Shown piece after piece: positions 52,435-62,600 of a stretch of 64,000 nucleotides of DNA. The notes below the pieces were generated by a model. The model was not told where the DNA came from and made no database searches. It saw nothing but the letters and a program-made list of their open reading frames with translations. The stretch spans positions 397,900-461,899 of the forward strand of contig CAWFMT010000007.1 in assembly GCA_963817075.1 (NCBI GenBank), written 5' to 3'. The stretch's first letter is position 1. Every line of letters starts with the position of its first letter. The position numbers and the translations under genes are program-made. The DNA comes from DASPKM01 sp963817075 (GTDB lineage: Bacteria; Bacteroidota; Bacteroidia; Chitinophagales; Chitinophagaceae).

Positions 52435-54615
52435 ATGATGTATATGAGAAAACTTCTCTTAATTCTAAGCTTGTCGGTAGCCACTGTTCGCTCATTTGCG
52501 GACGAGGGAATGTGGCTTCCTACATTATTAGGAGAACAGGTGTACAATGAAATGGTGAAAAAGGGTCTGAAGCTTACAAAGGAACAATTGTATAGTCTGA
52601 ATAAACCTTCAATCAAAGACGGTATAATTCTGTTCAGCGGTTTTTGCACAGGCACTATCGTAAGCCCGGAAGGCCTGTTCTTCACCAATCATCATTGTGG
52701 ATATGAGTCCATTGCTGCGGCAAGTTCGATGCAAAATAATTATCTCAAGGATGGCTTCTACGCAAAAACAAAGCAGGAAGAAATTCCGGATCCTGTTGGA
52801 GATCTTTATGCCGAATTCTTATTGAAGATCGAAGACGTGACTAAAGAAGTAGAAGAGGCTGTCAATGAGGCTTCCGGTCCTTTAAGAGCCTCCAGGGTTG
52901 ATTCTTCAACAGCATCGATAAGCAAACGATTCAGCGATCCTGAGCAGGGTATTTATGCGAGAGTTAGTTCCCTTTTTCGCGGAAATCAATTCCTTGTTTT
53001 TGTATATCAGAGGTACACTGATCTTCGCCTTGTTGGAACACCACCGGAAAGCATAGGAAAATTTGGTGGCGATACTGATAATTGGCAATGGCCCAGGCAT
53101 ACTGGCGATTTTTCAATTTTTCGAATTTATATGGGTAAGGATGGCAAACCTGCTGATTACTCTCCAGATAATATTCCACTGAAATCAAAATATTCCTTTC
53201 CACTCTCGATAAAAGGATTCAAGGAAGGTGACTTCACCATGGTTTGGGGATTTCCTGCTTCTACCAATAGATATGAAACCTCTTATGGGGTTCGCCAGAA
53301 AATTGAAATAGATAATCCCACCATCGTCAAATTACGAGACCTGCGATTGAAATTGATGAATGAAGAGATGAAGAAAGACCCTGCGGTTAAATTACAATTA
53401 GCAGGAGAATATGCTTACATCGCCAACTACTGGAAATTCTACGACGGAGAAGCCAAGCAATTGGTCAAGCATCAGATCGTAGACCGGAAGAAAAAAGATG
53501 AAGAGGCGATCCTAACCTGGGCGAAGGGAAAACCGGAATTTGAAAAGATTTTTAATGACTGGCAGAAGGCTTACGATACCTGGCGTCCTTATAGTAAACA
53601 CCGTGTTTTCTTCAATGAAGGTATCATGGGTTCGCCCTTGCTTGCCTTTGCATCTACTTTGCAGAAATTGGAAATCGCATTAGTCAAACGCTGTGTGACT
53701 GCTTCAGAATTGAAAGAAGCAGTTATGACAGCTGACCAATACAGAAACACATTTCTGAAATCGGAGAACCAGGCATCTGACCGGAAAATCATGATTGCTA
53801 TCCTCCAGATGTTCTATATTGAAGTAGATAAATCACAACATCCAATTGGATTCTATGAATCAATAAAAGGATCATTTGGTGACCTGAAAGATCCAGTTAC
53901 CTTTTCCAAGTTTGTGGCTCACGTGTTTGAAGGAACTATTATACTCAATGACGCAAAGTGGAAAGCCTTTGTTGCCAAGCCTGAAGCAGCTAGTTTGCAG
54001 AATGATCCAGCCTACTCTACAGCCGTAGCATTTGCAAAAAACTGGCAAAGCAAATACCTACAACATTTTCAATTATTCACTGCAAGAAATAATGAACTCG
54101 CCAGATTATACCTGAAGGCCATTAATCAAAAAGATTCTGCAAGGGAAAGTAAGATGTATCCTGACGCAACATTCACGATGCGACTTAGTTACGGAACTAT
54201 AAAATCATACAATCCTTCGGAAGCAATAAAGCATGACTATCTCACTACAATTACCGGAGTTCTGGATAAGTATAAGCCGGGAGATTATGAATTTGATATT
54301 CCACAGCAGGAATTGGAGCTTGCCAGGAATAAAGACTTTGGTATTTATATTGATAAGGTGAGGAAGAATCTGGTGGTCGGATTCATCACAAATAATGATA
54401 TTACCGGTGGCAACTCAGGCTCTCCTGTAATTAACGCAAATGGTGAATTAATTGGATTGGTCTTCGATAGTAATTATGAAGCGCTCAGCCAGAAAATTGT
54501 ATTTGACAAAGACCTGAATCGATCTATTTGTCTGGACATCCGTTACTTGCTATGGTGCATAGACAAACTTGGTGGGGCTCAAAACCTGATCAAAGAATTA
54601 AGAATCATCAAATAG
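52435..54615 (+). CDS. S46 family dipeptidyl-peptidase, DPP11-like
   Basis: A 726-residue exported serine peptidase of family S46 (DPP7/DPP11): signal peptide, DEGMWLPTLL, the catalytic His in TNHHCGYE (His87), FGGDTDNWQWPRHTGDFS with the catalytic Asp, and the nucleophile in TGGNSGSPVINANGE (Ser661). The family is discriminated by the residue 18 positions after the Ser (P. gingivalis 673): Gly in DPP7, Arg or Ser in DPP11. Here it reads LVFDSNYEA, a Ser, so cleavage after acidic residues (DPP11) is predicted. The enzyme releases dipeptides in the periplasm. A terminator follows 12 bp after the stop. Confidence 0.92.
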   Translation: MMYMRKLLLILSLSVATVRSFADEGMWLPTLLGEQVYNEMVKKGLKLTKEQLYSLNKPSIKDGIILFSGFCTGTIVSPEGLFFTNHHCGYESIAAASSMQNNYLKDGFYAKTKQEEIPDPVGDLYAEFLLKIEDVTKEVEEAVNEASGPLRASRVDSSTASISKRFSDPEQGIYARVSSLFRGNQFLVFVYQRYTDLRLVGTPPESIGKFGGDTDNWQWPRHTGDFSIFRIYMGKDGKPADYSPDNIPLKSKYSFPLSIKGFKEGDFTMVWGFPASTNRYETSYGVRQKIEIDNPTIVKLRDLRLKLMNEEMKKDPAVKLQLAGEYAYIANYWKFYDGEAKQLVKHQIVDRKKKDEEAILTWAKGKPEFEKIFNDWQKAYDTWRPYSKHRVFFNEGIMGSPLLAFASTLQKLEIALVKRCVTASELKEAVMTADQYRNTFLKSENQASDRKIMIAILQMFYIEVDKSQHPIGFYESIKGSFGDLKDPVTFSKFVAHVFEGTIILNDAKWKAFVAKPEAASLQNDPAYSTAVAFAKNWQSKYLQHFQLFTARNNELARLYLKAINQKDSARESKMYPDATFTMRLSYGTIKSYNPSEAIKHDYLTTITGVLDKYKPGDYEFDIPQQELELARNKDFGIYIDKVRKNLVVGFITNNDITGGNSGSPVINANGELIGLVFDSNYEALSQKIVFDKDLNRSICLDIRYLLWCIDKLGGAQNLIKELRIIK

Positions 54616-54627
54616 TTTAAAAATAAA

Positions 54628-54645
54628 CGGCCGCAAATGCGGCCG
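54628..54645. terminator. Bidirectional terminator between convergent genes
   Basis: CGGCCGC (54,628-54,634) pairs with GCGGCCG (54,639-54,645) over AAAT. It lies between the S46 gene and the convergent OmpA-like gene and has A/T-rich sequence on both sides. Confidence 0.75.
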
Positions 54646-54668
54646 CCTACTCTTCTTATTTGGAAAGC

Positions 54669-55658
54669 TTATTTCATGCCTGTTCCAAGACTACCTTTTC
54701 CCATCATTTCATAATAACCTTCCATTGAGGGTGATACGATTACCTGGTACTTACGGGCTGACATGGATGTTTTATTCAGCGGATCAGTTACCTGAATACC
54801 AGCCTTAATAACTCCGTTTTCTCTTAATGCGCTTACTACGGACGAAGCCCGGGCTACAGCCATTGAACTACTGCTCATGGCAGGTTTCTTAGCAGATGCA
54901 TAATTTGAACGCATTGTTTTCTTACCTGTCTCTGATTTGTATTTTGATGGTGATTTCTTTGCTGTGCTGGTTTTATGTGAAGCAGTTGATTTCTTCGCAG
55001 CACTACTCTTTGTTGTTTTTGAAGCTGACTTATCGGAATATGTCTTGTCAGCGTCATCTGTAGCTACATTCACATCTTTATTTTCTGTGGTAACATTCGC
55101 ATTAGGATCAGTATCAGTGATTGCCATTCCTGCACCATTATATATAGCTGAGGTAGCAACATTTACTTCAACTTCGGGATTTTGCGCAATTGCAAGGGCA
55201 AGCGTGTTGATGATGTCTTTCCCTTTTGTACTAAGGTTGGTGCTTCCGGCTGTAAATAAAATTCCTTCTGGAAGTGTTACATACACTTTCTTATTATCGG
55301 AAGCAATATTCTCCGCACCAATCTTTTCATCCAGCTGTTGATGCAATTGCTGATGCAACGTACTAACTGTATTTACTTGCTTGTCATAATACGAGGTATA
55401 ATTATTCCAGGTTGACTGTGAAGAAGTGAATGCGGTAGTAGTGCTATCATACCTACGTTGCAATTCGTTATTGGCTTGATTAAGGGACGACAGACTCTGA
55501 TTCAGGCTGTCTCCTTTAACCATACAGTCGGCGTTTTGTTGCCTCAGCTCGGTAATGGTGTTTTGGGCTTCAACATATTTTTTCTTAGCTACGCAGGATG
55601 TGAGAAGCATAGCCAGCGCTAGTCCAGAAAACACCCAGGATGACATCATCTTTTTCAT
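54669..55658 (-). CDS. OmpA-like lipoprotein with a split OmpA domain
   Basis: A 329-residue lipoprotein (lipobox LLTSC, Cys22) with a coiled coil (residues about 28-110), then an OmpA-like fold starting VYVTLPEGILFTAGSTNLSTKGKDIINTLALAIAQNPEVEVNV. After this the domain is interrupted by about 100 residues of low complexity rich in Ser, Thr, Lys and Asp (TDTDPNANVTTE ... SSAAKKSTASHKTSTAKKS ... KKPAMSSSS). The second half resumes with AVARASSVVSALRENGVIKAGIQ. The usual peptidoglycan-binding Asp loop falls in the inserted part, while the Arg of the RA motif is kept. It may be an envelope protein with reduced or altered wall binding. Confidence 0.75.
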   Translation of the reverse strand: MKKMMSSWVFSGLALAMLLTSCVAKKKYVEAQNTITELRQQNADCMVKGDSLNQSLSSLNQANNELQRRYDSTTTAFTSSQSTWNNYTSYYDKQVNTVSTLHQQLHQQLDEKIGAENIASDNKKVYVTLPEGILFTAGSTNLSTKGKDIINTLALAIAQNPEVEVNVATSAIYNGAGMAITDTDPNANVTTENKDVNVATDDADKTYSDKSASKTTKSSAAKKSTASHKTSTAKKSPSKYKSETGKKTMRSNYASAKKPAMSSSSMAVARASSVVSALRENGVIKAGIQVTDPLNKTSMSARKYQVIVSPSMEGYYEMMGKGSLGTGMK

Positions 55659-55830
55659 ATTATTGATTTTTTGTGATTAGAATAAAGCTTCGCCATTGAA
55701 CGGCTAAAAAGCATGCCATTTGGCGATTCTTAATTTGCTTTGAAAAAAAAATGATGGCAGAAAAATGGTATAGCGAACTGAACAAAGTTGGATGTTAATA
55801 ACTGTGAGAATTTTTTTGAACTGTTTGAGG

Positions 55831-55857
55831 AAAAAAAATGGCTGCACGAGTGCAGCC
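55831..55857 (-). terminator. Terminator of the gene at 55,881
   Basis: GGCTGCA (55,840-55,846) pairs with TGCAGCC (55,851-55,857), followed on the minus strand by U8 from the A-run at 55,831-55,838. It begins 24 bp past the stop. Confidence 0.85.
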
Positions 55858-55880
55858 AACTTAATAATTAATTCAAATTC

Positions 55881-56516
55881 TTATCGTGCATTGTAAGGAA
55901 ATTTCTTCGAGGCATTGCGCATGAGTGCATTCACAAGATTTTCGGGTGAGCTTCCAACAGAACCAGAGGCTTCATAATCATACTTCCACATCAAATCACC
56001 TTTGCTGCCTTCATGAATATTAATTGTAGTTGCAGCTGTATTGGTAGAACCCCAGACTCCAACAAGCAGTCCCACTGCAATGGCAGCACCCTCGCTCATG
56101 GGTTTGTCCATTCTTACTGAAGAAGAGATTACTGCATCAACACCAAGGAGGTTTGCTATTTCATCCTTAGACTTGGTCCTAAGATCAATATAGCCAACAT
56201 TGGCCTGCTTTAGCAATGCATTGGTCTTGCTTACATCCTGAAACTTTACTGTATAATTAAACTTTTCACTTCTTCTCAAAAACCATCCGTACATCTTCTC
56301 CTGCACTGCTAATCCTGTATTTTCTTCATTCCTTGCAAGGTCCTCAGGAGAAACCTTTTTTGCAGCATTAGGCCGAAGCTGAATCATAACGTTACATGGA
56401 AGGATGGCCACAACCTTATGCCTTGAAGCAACGGAATCAAAATCATTCGTTTTGTAGATTTTAGGGCTGCAGCTCGCTAGTACGATAAGTACAAAGAGGT
56501 AAACAATTTTCTTCAT
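55881..56516 (-). CDS. Lipoprotein of unknown function
   Basis: A 211-residue lipoprotein: start MKKIVYLFVLIVLASCSPKIYK at 56,516 gives a clean lipobox with Cys at about residue 16. The upstream ATG at 56,627 adds 37 codons without signal-peptide character. The mature protein has HKVVAILPCNVMIQLRP and a GAAIAVGLLVGVWGSTNTAATTINIHEGSKGDLMWKYDYEASGS segment, resembling envelope lipoproteins (DUF799/GNA1162-like). I cannot assign a family with confidence. Confidence 0.65.
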   Translation of the reverse strand: MKKIVYLFVLIVLASCSPKIYKTNDFDSVASRHKVVAILPCNVMIQLRPNAAKKVSPEDLARNEENTGLAVQEKMYGWFLRRSEKFNYTVKFQDVSKTNALLKQANVGYIDLRTKSKDEIANLLGVDAVISSSVRMDKPMSEGAAIAVGLLVGVWGSTNTAATTINIHEGSKGDLMWKYDYEASGSVGSSPENLVNALMRNASKKFPYNAR

Positions 56517-56685
56517 TGGGGTTTTTTGGGTCGCAAGATAATAGCCAGGCTCTGCATATGCTAATACTCCATTTAAAAAAGATGATAAACAATAGTTTTC
56601 TTGCCTATGGTCAACTAAAGCCGCCACGAATCAGTCGGAAAAAGATCTTTCCATCTGTAAAGGATTAATTTTATTTGATAATAAT

Positions 56686-57534
56686 ATGTCTGCTATCGAA
56701 TCCATTTGTGTTTGCGGGGCCGGGACCATGGGTTCTGGAATCGCCCAGGTATCTGCAATGGCAGGAATTCCTACCATACTTTATGATGTATATCCTGAAA
56801 TTGTAAGCAAGGCAAAAGATAGAATTGAACTCAATCTTTCATCGCAGGTCGAAAAAGGAAGGCTCTCCAATGAATCCGCCAGATCTGCACTTGCCTTCCT
56901 TCGCTATAGCAATCAAATGAATGATTGCATGGCCGACCTGGTAATAGAAGCAATTGTAGAAAAAGCGGAGATCAAGATTGCCTTGTTCAACCAACTGGCA
57001 GAAATAAATCACCAGGAGACCGTATTTGCTACAAATACATCTTCTCTATCCATTACTTCGATCGCTGAAAAAATAATGCACCCTGAACGCGTAGCAGGAA
57101 TGCACTTTTTCAATCCGGCACCCATTATGAAACTTGTAGAAGTTGTCAAAACAAGATTTACTCAACCAGAAATTATTGAGAGACTTGTTGAGCTAAGCAG
57201 AAAAATGATGAAAACGCCTGTCATCTGCAAGGATTCTCCGGGCTTCATCGTAAACCATGTTGCACGACCATATTATCTTGAAGCTTTACGGCTTGTTGAA
57301 AAAGGTTATGCCGACGTAGAAACAATAGATACTCTAATGGAATCAACGGGCTTTAAAATGGGTCCATTTCGTTTGATGGACCTGATAGGGAATGACATTA
57401 ATCTTTCTGTGAGCAGCTCGTTATATCAGGCATTTGGAAATATTGAGCGACTTAAACCATCCTTTCTCCAGGAGAAGATGGTGGAAAGCGGATCACTTGG
57501 GCGAAAATCCGGAAAAGGCTATTATTCCTATTGA
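56686..57534 (+). CDS. 3-hydroxyacyl-CoA dehydrogenase
   Basis: A 282-residue NAD-binding enzyme: ICVCGAGTMGSGIAQVSAMAGI, LVIEAIVEKAEIK, FATNTSSLSITSIAE, RVAGMHFFNPAPIMKLVEVV (catalytic His), DSPGFIVNHVARPYYLEALRL, GPFRLMDLIGNDINL. It fits PaaH or 3-hydroxybutyryl-CoA dehydrogenase. The phenylacetate pathway needs such a step after the PaaABCE, PaaG and PaaZ reactions, so a role there is possible, but the gene is 12 kb from the paa group. Confidence 0.9.
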   Translation: MSAIESICVCGAGTMGSGIAQVSAMAGIPTILYDVYPEIVSKAKDRIELNLSSQVEKGRLSNESARSALAFLRYSNQMNDCMADLVIEAIVEKAEIKIALFNQLAEINHQETVFATNTSSLSITSIAEKIMHPERVAGMHFFNPAPIMKLVEVVKTRFTQPEIIERLVELSRKMMKTPVICKDSPGFIVNHVARPYYLEALRLVEKGYADVETIDTLMESTGFKMGPFRLMDLIGNDINLSVSSSLYQAFGNIERLKPSFLQEKMVESGSLGRKSGKGYYSY

Positions 57535-57585
57535 CCAGAATTCATAGGATGATCTTCTATCTTCGCATCAACAAAAAAAATTCGA

Positions 57586-58041
57586 ATAAGTTCATCCTCG
57601 AAAATATTCGTCACTGGTGGTACAGGCCTTGTTGGAAGTTTCTTATTGAGGCAACTGATAGAGCGAGGCGCTTCTGTAAAAGCAATCTACCGATCTACTC
57701 CTTCAACTTTACTTACGCAAGAAGAAAACAACAAGATAGAATGGCTGGAAGGAGATATTCTGGACGTATCGTTGCTAAATACTGAAATGAGAGATGTAGA
57801 TCAGGTTTATCATGCAGCAGCCATCGTAAGTTTTCATCCTGCACGCCGCAAAGAACTTTTCCGTATCAATATTGAAGGCACAGCAAATGTTGTAAATGCG
57901 GCAATTGAACAGGGTGTGAAAAAAATGGTACATGTTAGTTCAGTTTCAGCGATGGGACGTCTCAGAAATGATTTCCCAGTAAATGAAACAATGTATTGGA
58001 CAGAAGAAACCAGTAATTCAAAATACGGTCAATCAAAATAT
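57586..58041 (+). pseudogene. Truncated NAD-dependent epimerase (extended SDR), cut by the chimera join
   Basis: The frame reads IFVTGGTGLVGSFLLRQLIERG (Rossmann motif), WLEGDILD, VYHAAAIVSFHPARRKELFRINIEGTANVVNAA, KMVHVSSVSAMGR and ends on the catalytic YGQSK motif. Immediately after it the sequence switches to GC-rich DNA, so the C-terminal half is absent. There is no ATG, GTG or TTG start between the in-frame stop at 57,550 and the Rossmann motif. An ATA codon at 57,586 sits where ATG would be expected, which may be a base error near the join. Family assignment is solid; the loss is probably artificial. Confidence 0.8.
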
Positions 58042-58073
58042 TCACCACGGAGGCACGGAGCACACCGAGAAGC
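58042..58073. repeat. CACGGAGGCACGGAG repeat at the join
   Basis: CACCACGGAGGCACGGAGC then ACACCGAGAAG. Repeats of this kind are common in intergenic DNA of many bacteria, planctomycetes included. It stands exactly where Bacteroidota sequence changes to planctomycete sequence and may have caused the wrong join. Confidence 0.6.
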
Positions 58074-58090
58074 GAGGATATCACGGTTGC

Positions 58091-59329
58091 TTAGAACTCG
58101 CGATTGAAGAGCACTTGGAGTTCGGCGTCGAACTGATGTTCTTCGGGTCGCGAGTCGTCATTACGCAGCGGCACGGCACAGGCAACCGTCAATGATGAGG
58201 CATCATAGATCTGGAAATTAACACCGCCCGTCGCCGTCATGATGTCAACGTGCGCGGAGGCCGGAACCAATACGCCGTCAATTCCTTCGTCCTGTGCTTG
58301 CATGGTCGTCGTGTAATGGATTTCCACCTGCGGTGCGATACCGGCTAGTGCCTGATTGTTATCGCGGTAGATCCAATAGCCGACGGCGAGATCGAGATGC
58401 ATCAGGGAAGCGTCCTGTAAGCGGCCTTCGATTGGCGTACCGCCGCCACCACCGCCACCGCCGGCGTAAACCTCGTTTCCGTTCACGTCGAAATCGGTTT
58501 GGACGTAGCCGATCACGTACAACATGTCGCTACTGCCGACAAAGCCGAGGAACGGCATCAGTGCACGGCATCGTTTTTGATATCCACTCGGCCTGTGGTC
58601 GTTTCAAAGCTCGCATCCCGAGCGGTCGAAAGGTTGACACCCAATCCCGTGCTGACAAGGAATGAGGTGTCGGAGAAAAGTACCACTTTGGGAATGACCG
58701 AGATATTTCCAAATTCCGTGCCTTGGTCGTTCCCCAAATTTCCGTCCAGCGATTGATGAGCAGAGAGTCCGTTCGCGAAGGGAGTCCGCAGCTCGACCGA
58801 AGCAAGGCCGTCAAAAAACGTTTTTTCACCGCCAAACGTGTAACGATGGAGGTTCAGCTCCTCGTCATCGGCCGTCGTCAGGGCATTTTGGAATTGGTTA
58901 TACGAGAAGTAAAAGCGATCACGCGTGAGCGGCGAAGTGTTCTCGGAAATCTTGAACCGCCGATCGCCGGCCGCAATGTTCAACGCGGGCGGAAGCTTGC
59001 CGCTGGAACCAATGGATCCATAGTAAAAACCGCCGCCAAAGAAATCGCCAATCATATTGCGGCGCAAGATTCAGTCCATCCGATACGGCGAAATCGCTGC
59101 CCGTGAAAGCGGCGAACGTCTCGTCGATGTTTAGATTCGTTGAAGGTGTTTCTCCGTCTTCCGACGAGTGCCCTCACCACTCCGCGCATCCGTTATCACA
59201 TGGACAATCACAGCTGCCCGATGAGATACGTCTGTACTCACCTCGAGCCGGGGTCATCAGCGAGGGTACCAACGTGAGACCGAGGACAAACGCCGTCAGA
59301 CGGGGTCGAGTAAAAATGCGGCAGAGCAT
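58091..59329 (-). pseudogene. Planctomycete outer-membrane-type protein, frameshifted
   Basis: At least three frames must be joined to read it. The N-terminal piece has a signal peptide (FTRPRLTAFVLGLTLVPSL). The middle (59,067-58,558) reads PLTRDRFYFSYNQFQNAL ... NLHRYTFGGEKTFFDGLASVELRTPF. The last piece (58,558-58,091) reads FQIYDASSLTVACAVPLRNDDSRPEEHQFDAELQVLFNREF and contains a run of eight Gly. The SPLPRDR-F-x-Y-N motif followed by beta-strands is typical of planctomycete outer-membrane proteins. The reading breaks are best explained by indel errors rather than biology. Confidence 0.6.
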
Positions 59330-59544
59330 ATCGCCTCCAACAAGATCTCCACAGCCATATAGGCTGCGCGGAAACGCAAGGGTCGTATCAGAAAATCCGC
59401 CTAAGGGCTTGATCGGAATGCCGTTCGTAACGAGTTTACAGAAAGGCGCAAAAAAGCCGGTCAATCACGGAATGCGGGTGGTGTCGGCTGTGCCACCCTG
59501 GGACACCGCATAAGGTAGTGAAACTCTAACGCGCATGTCCGGAT

Positions 59545-59684
59545 GTGGGACGGGTTTCAACCTGGTTTTCAACCCGTCCTACACTCGGTCAAATTGTTGG
59601 TTGCAAGTGATTGAACCTGACTGCGCGCCAAGTTGTGGTTCATTACCGAGTGTAGGACGGGTTGGAAACCCGTCCCACACTCAG
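59545..59684. repeat. Inverted pair of a planctomycete-type intergenic repeat
   Basis: The unit GTGTAGGACGGGTT followed by AACCCGTCCCAC occurs at 59,645-59,684 and inverted at 59,545-59,589. A related piece lies at 63,391-63,433. The gap 59,465-59,690 has no gene. Confidence 0.75.
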
Positions 59685-59690
59685 TCAGCC

Positions 59691-62600
59691 CTAGCGACTC
59701 AGCAGGAACGCCGCCAGGTCGCGGAGTTCCTCGGGCTTTTTGACGAGGTTTTGGGGCATGGGCGATGTCTCGAGCAAGCGGCGGGTCGCGATGTTTGATT
59801 TCTCGAGGCATCTCGCTTTGCATCGGGCATAAGCAGCTCCAACTTCTCTCCGGTTTCTGCTGAGACGAGTCCGTAAGAACTCGACCGTCTCCGGTCTCCA
59901 CGGCCGTCGCGCGAAAGATCGGCGAAACTTGTTTGTTGGGCAGCAAACCATTCCACGAGATAAGCGAGGGTGAAGCTCTTCCACTATCGACCAAACTGGG
60001 CCCGCCCGTCACAGCAACGTCGGCACAGACGGCATGGCACTTCGACAGCCAATGGATTCAAATAATTTGCTGACCTTGCTCGACATCGCCATGAGCGACG
60101 GCATCCTGCCAATCGATTTGCAGGAACTCATCTAAATTTTGCGACTGCGGATCATTGGCCGCGGAACGTAAGCGATCAGCGAGCCCCGCGATATCCACCT
60201 TATCCGGCAAGACGCGTTCGACGGGCTGCAGCGAGCGCTGCATGTCACATATAAGCCACTCTCGCCCGTCGTATTGCGACGCGGATCAAAATGTCATTGC
60301 TGCCCGGGTTCGAGCGTCAGAGGCACGACATCTTGAAAGGGGAGGGCACCGCGCTGAATGTCGTTCTCCCAAACGAGCGTTCCGTTCGCAGACACGAATG
60401 CCATCGTCGGATCCCACGAGCAAGTGGATTCGCTGAGATATGCCACTTTCCAAGCGGAAGTAAGCATAGAAAGAGCTTCCATTGACATCGGTGACCGGCA
60501 AACTTTCGCGGGCTATTTTTCCAAAATCGTAGAAGTTGCCTTCCAGCGGAGTTTGCTTCCAGGTGAGCTCACGATCAGCCTGATACGTGGCACTTAAGTC
60601 GATGGCGCCTTGTTCGGGTGGATGCACCGTCTTAAATCCTTGGCCAGCGTCGGCGAAGGGACCGCACATCCAAATGCCCAATGCCGACAATCGGCGCGAC
60701 GGTAAGACGACGTTCATCGCTGTCGGCTCGGATTCGCGCCACGCGGGGTTCGCTACGAGGGTCATTCAGCAACGACAGATAGTGGGCCGCCTGGAGTCGT
60801 ACCTGGTTCGTCGCGTCGGCCAGCATCGTCGCAGGAGCCGGCGAAGAGCAGTTCTTGTTCCTCGCTGTGCTGGCCGCGCTTCCAATGGTCGGCGGCAGTG
60901 TAGTTGCCGATGCGGCCGAGCTGCGCAGTCGACGGTCTCGTCCGCGAATTGCACGACCGGCCCGCGGGCCTCGTCCAGCGGCAGATCCTCCGCAGTTCGC
61001 CCACCGCCGGAGGGATGGTAAGCCGAGAAGCCGCAGGCCAGCATGCCCGCCATCCGCGCGGCCCGTATCGTCCGACCGGCACAGCTGCAATCGAGCACGT
61101 CGAATGAGGCCTTTTCCGCCAGCAGCAGCGTCGCGGCCTGTCGCAGATAAGTGTCGGTGCTGCGCAGGCCCGGCGATGACCTTCTCAGGCACGGCGCCAT
61201 CGAACTCGAACAGTGCCAGCACGCCGGCGTGCTGCACCTGGGGATTGGGATCGCCGATGGCATCGATGGAAAAGGTTCCTACGTGGCACTCATGGCGGCA
61301 AAATTCGGTGCAGCACGCGAACCGCCTGCAGGCGGACATTGTCGTCCGGATGGCCAGTCAACTTTCACCTCAGTCGCTCAACGGCCGTCGGCGTGCCCGG
61401 CACCTGCGAGCCAAGTCAGATGCTGGCTGCCGGATCATTGGCCTGTTCGAAGAGAGCTTCTCAACGCGCCGGCTCAAGTGCCGCGCCGAACTCTACGCGC
61501 ACCAGTTCCTGATGAGCCTGAAACCGCACGCTGAACGACGGGTTCGACAACTTCGCAAACGAGCTGGTCCACGGCGGCCGTGGTCGCTTCATAGCTTTCG
61601 ACGGATAGGCGGCTCGTCGTCGGCCCGGGTGATCATCGCCAGGTCGCTGCGATAGATCGGGCGAGCCCTCGTTGTGGGCCATGTAGGCGATCGGTCACGA
61701 AGATTCGCCCGCCGCGGCCCACATGCACGCTCACCGGGCGGGCCAGGTTTTCGCCGTTCAGCAGCAAATGCTCCTTCAGCTTTGAAAGCTCGACGCCGCG
61801 CGGTTCGCAGCGGATAGCGGGTCACCGCCCGGATGCACCAGCGGGCGACGAGCAGGTTATTCGCGGTAGATATTCACCGGCAGGAACGTCATCGTCGTAG
61901 TACGCCTGGCCGACCGGTACGGCCCGGCCCAGGTCGTCGAACATCGTCTCCAGCAAGGTCGGCCCGGTCAGGCGTCTTGGACAACATCCAGCCGCGCGGC
62001 CAACTGAAGTCGGCGTGCGGCGTGACGTGGATCAGCCGGCCCGGCACGTATGGGCGGGCAACGACTCGTGATCGTTGTCGTTGGTGAACAGGTTCCAATG
62101 CCGGTCGAAGCACAGGCCGCAGCTATTCCGCAGGCCGCGGGCGACGAATCTGAAAGTCCGCTGCCATCGGGCCTGCAGCGGAAGACGCCGCCGACGCCGT
62201 TGTAGGGCGTCGCGTCCCTTCCGGCTGGCTGAAGAAGGTCCAGTGCCCCCAGTGGTCCGGGCGGTTGAAGTCGCCGTAGTACCACAGCGGGTCGCCCATC
62301 GAGAAGTAGATGTCGCCTCGGGGCCCAACGCCATGCCGTGAAAGCACTGGTGCACGTGCCCCATCGGCACGCCCCAGATCAGCCGCTGCGGCTGCAAGCC
62401 TTTCGCGTTCATCACGCCGTCGGGGATCAGATACAGAGCGCTGACGGTCAGCACGTACAGGTCGTTGCCGCGGATGGCGATGTCGTAGATCCAGGTGTGG
62501 TCGGGAAAGCGATAGATTTCTTTGCGCCACGAAGCCCTGCTTGGCATCCGGGCTCATAAACGAACAAGCCCGACCGCCCTCCTACAAATAATCTTCCCGC

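Noticed and set aside
60855..61655. Open frame of 266 codons on the plus strand
   Set aside because: GC-rich shadow frame opposite the HEAT-repeat part of the PVC-type heme protein; Arg-rich and without family features.
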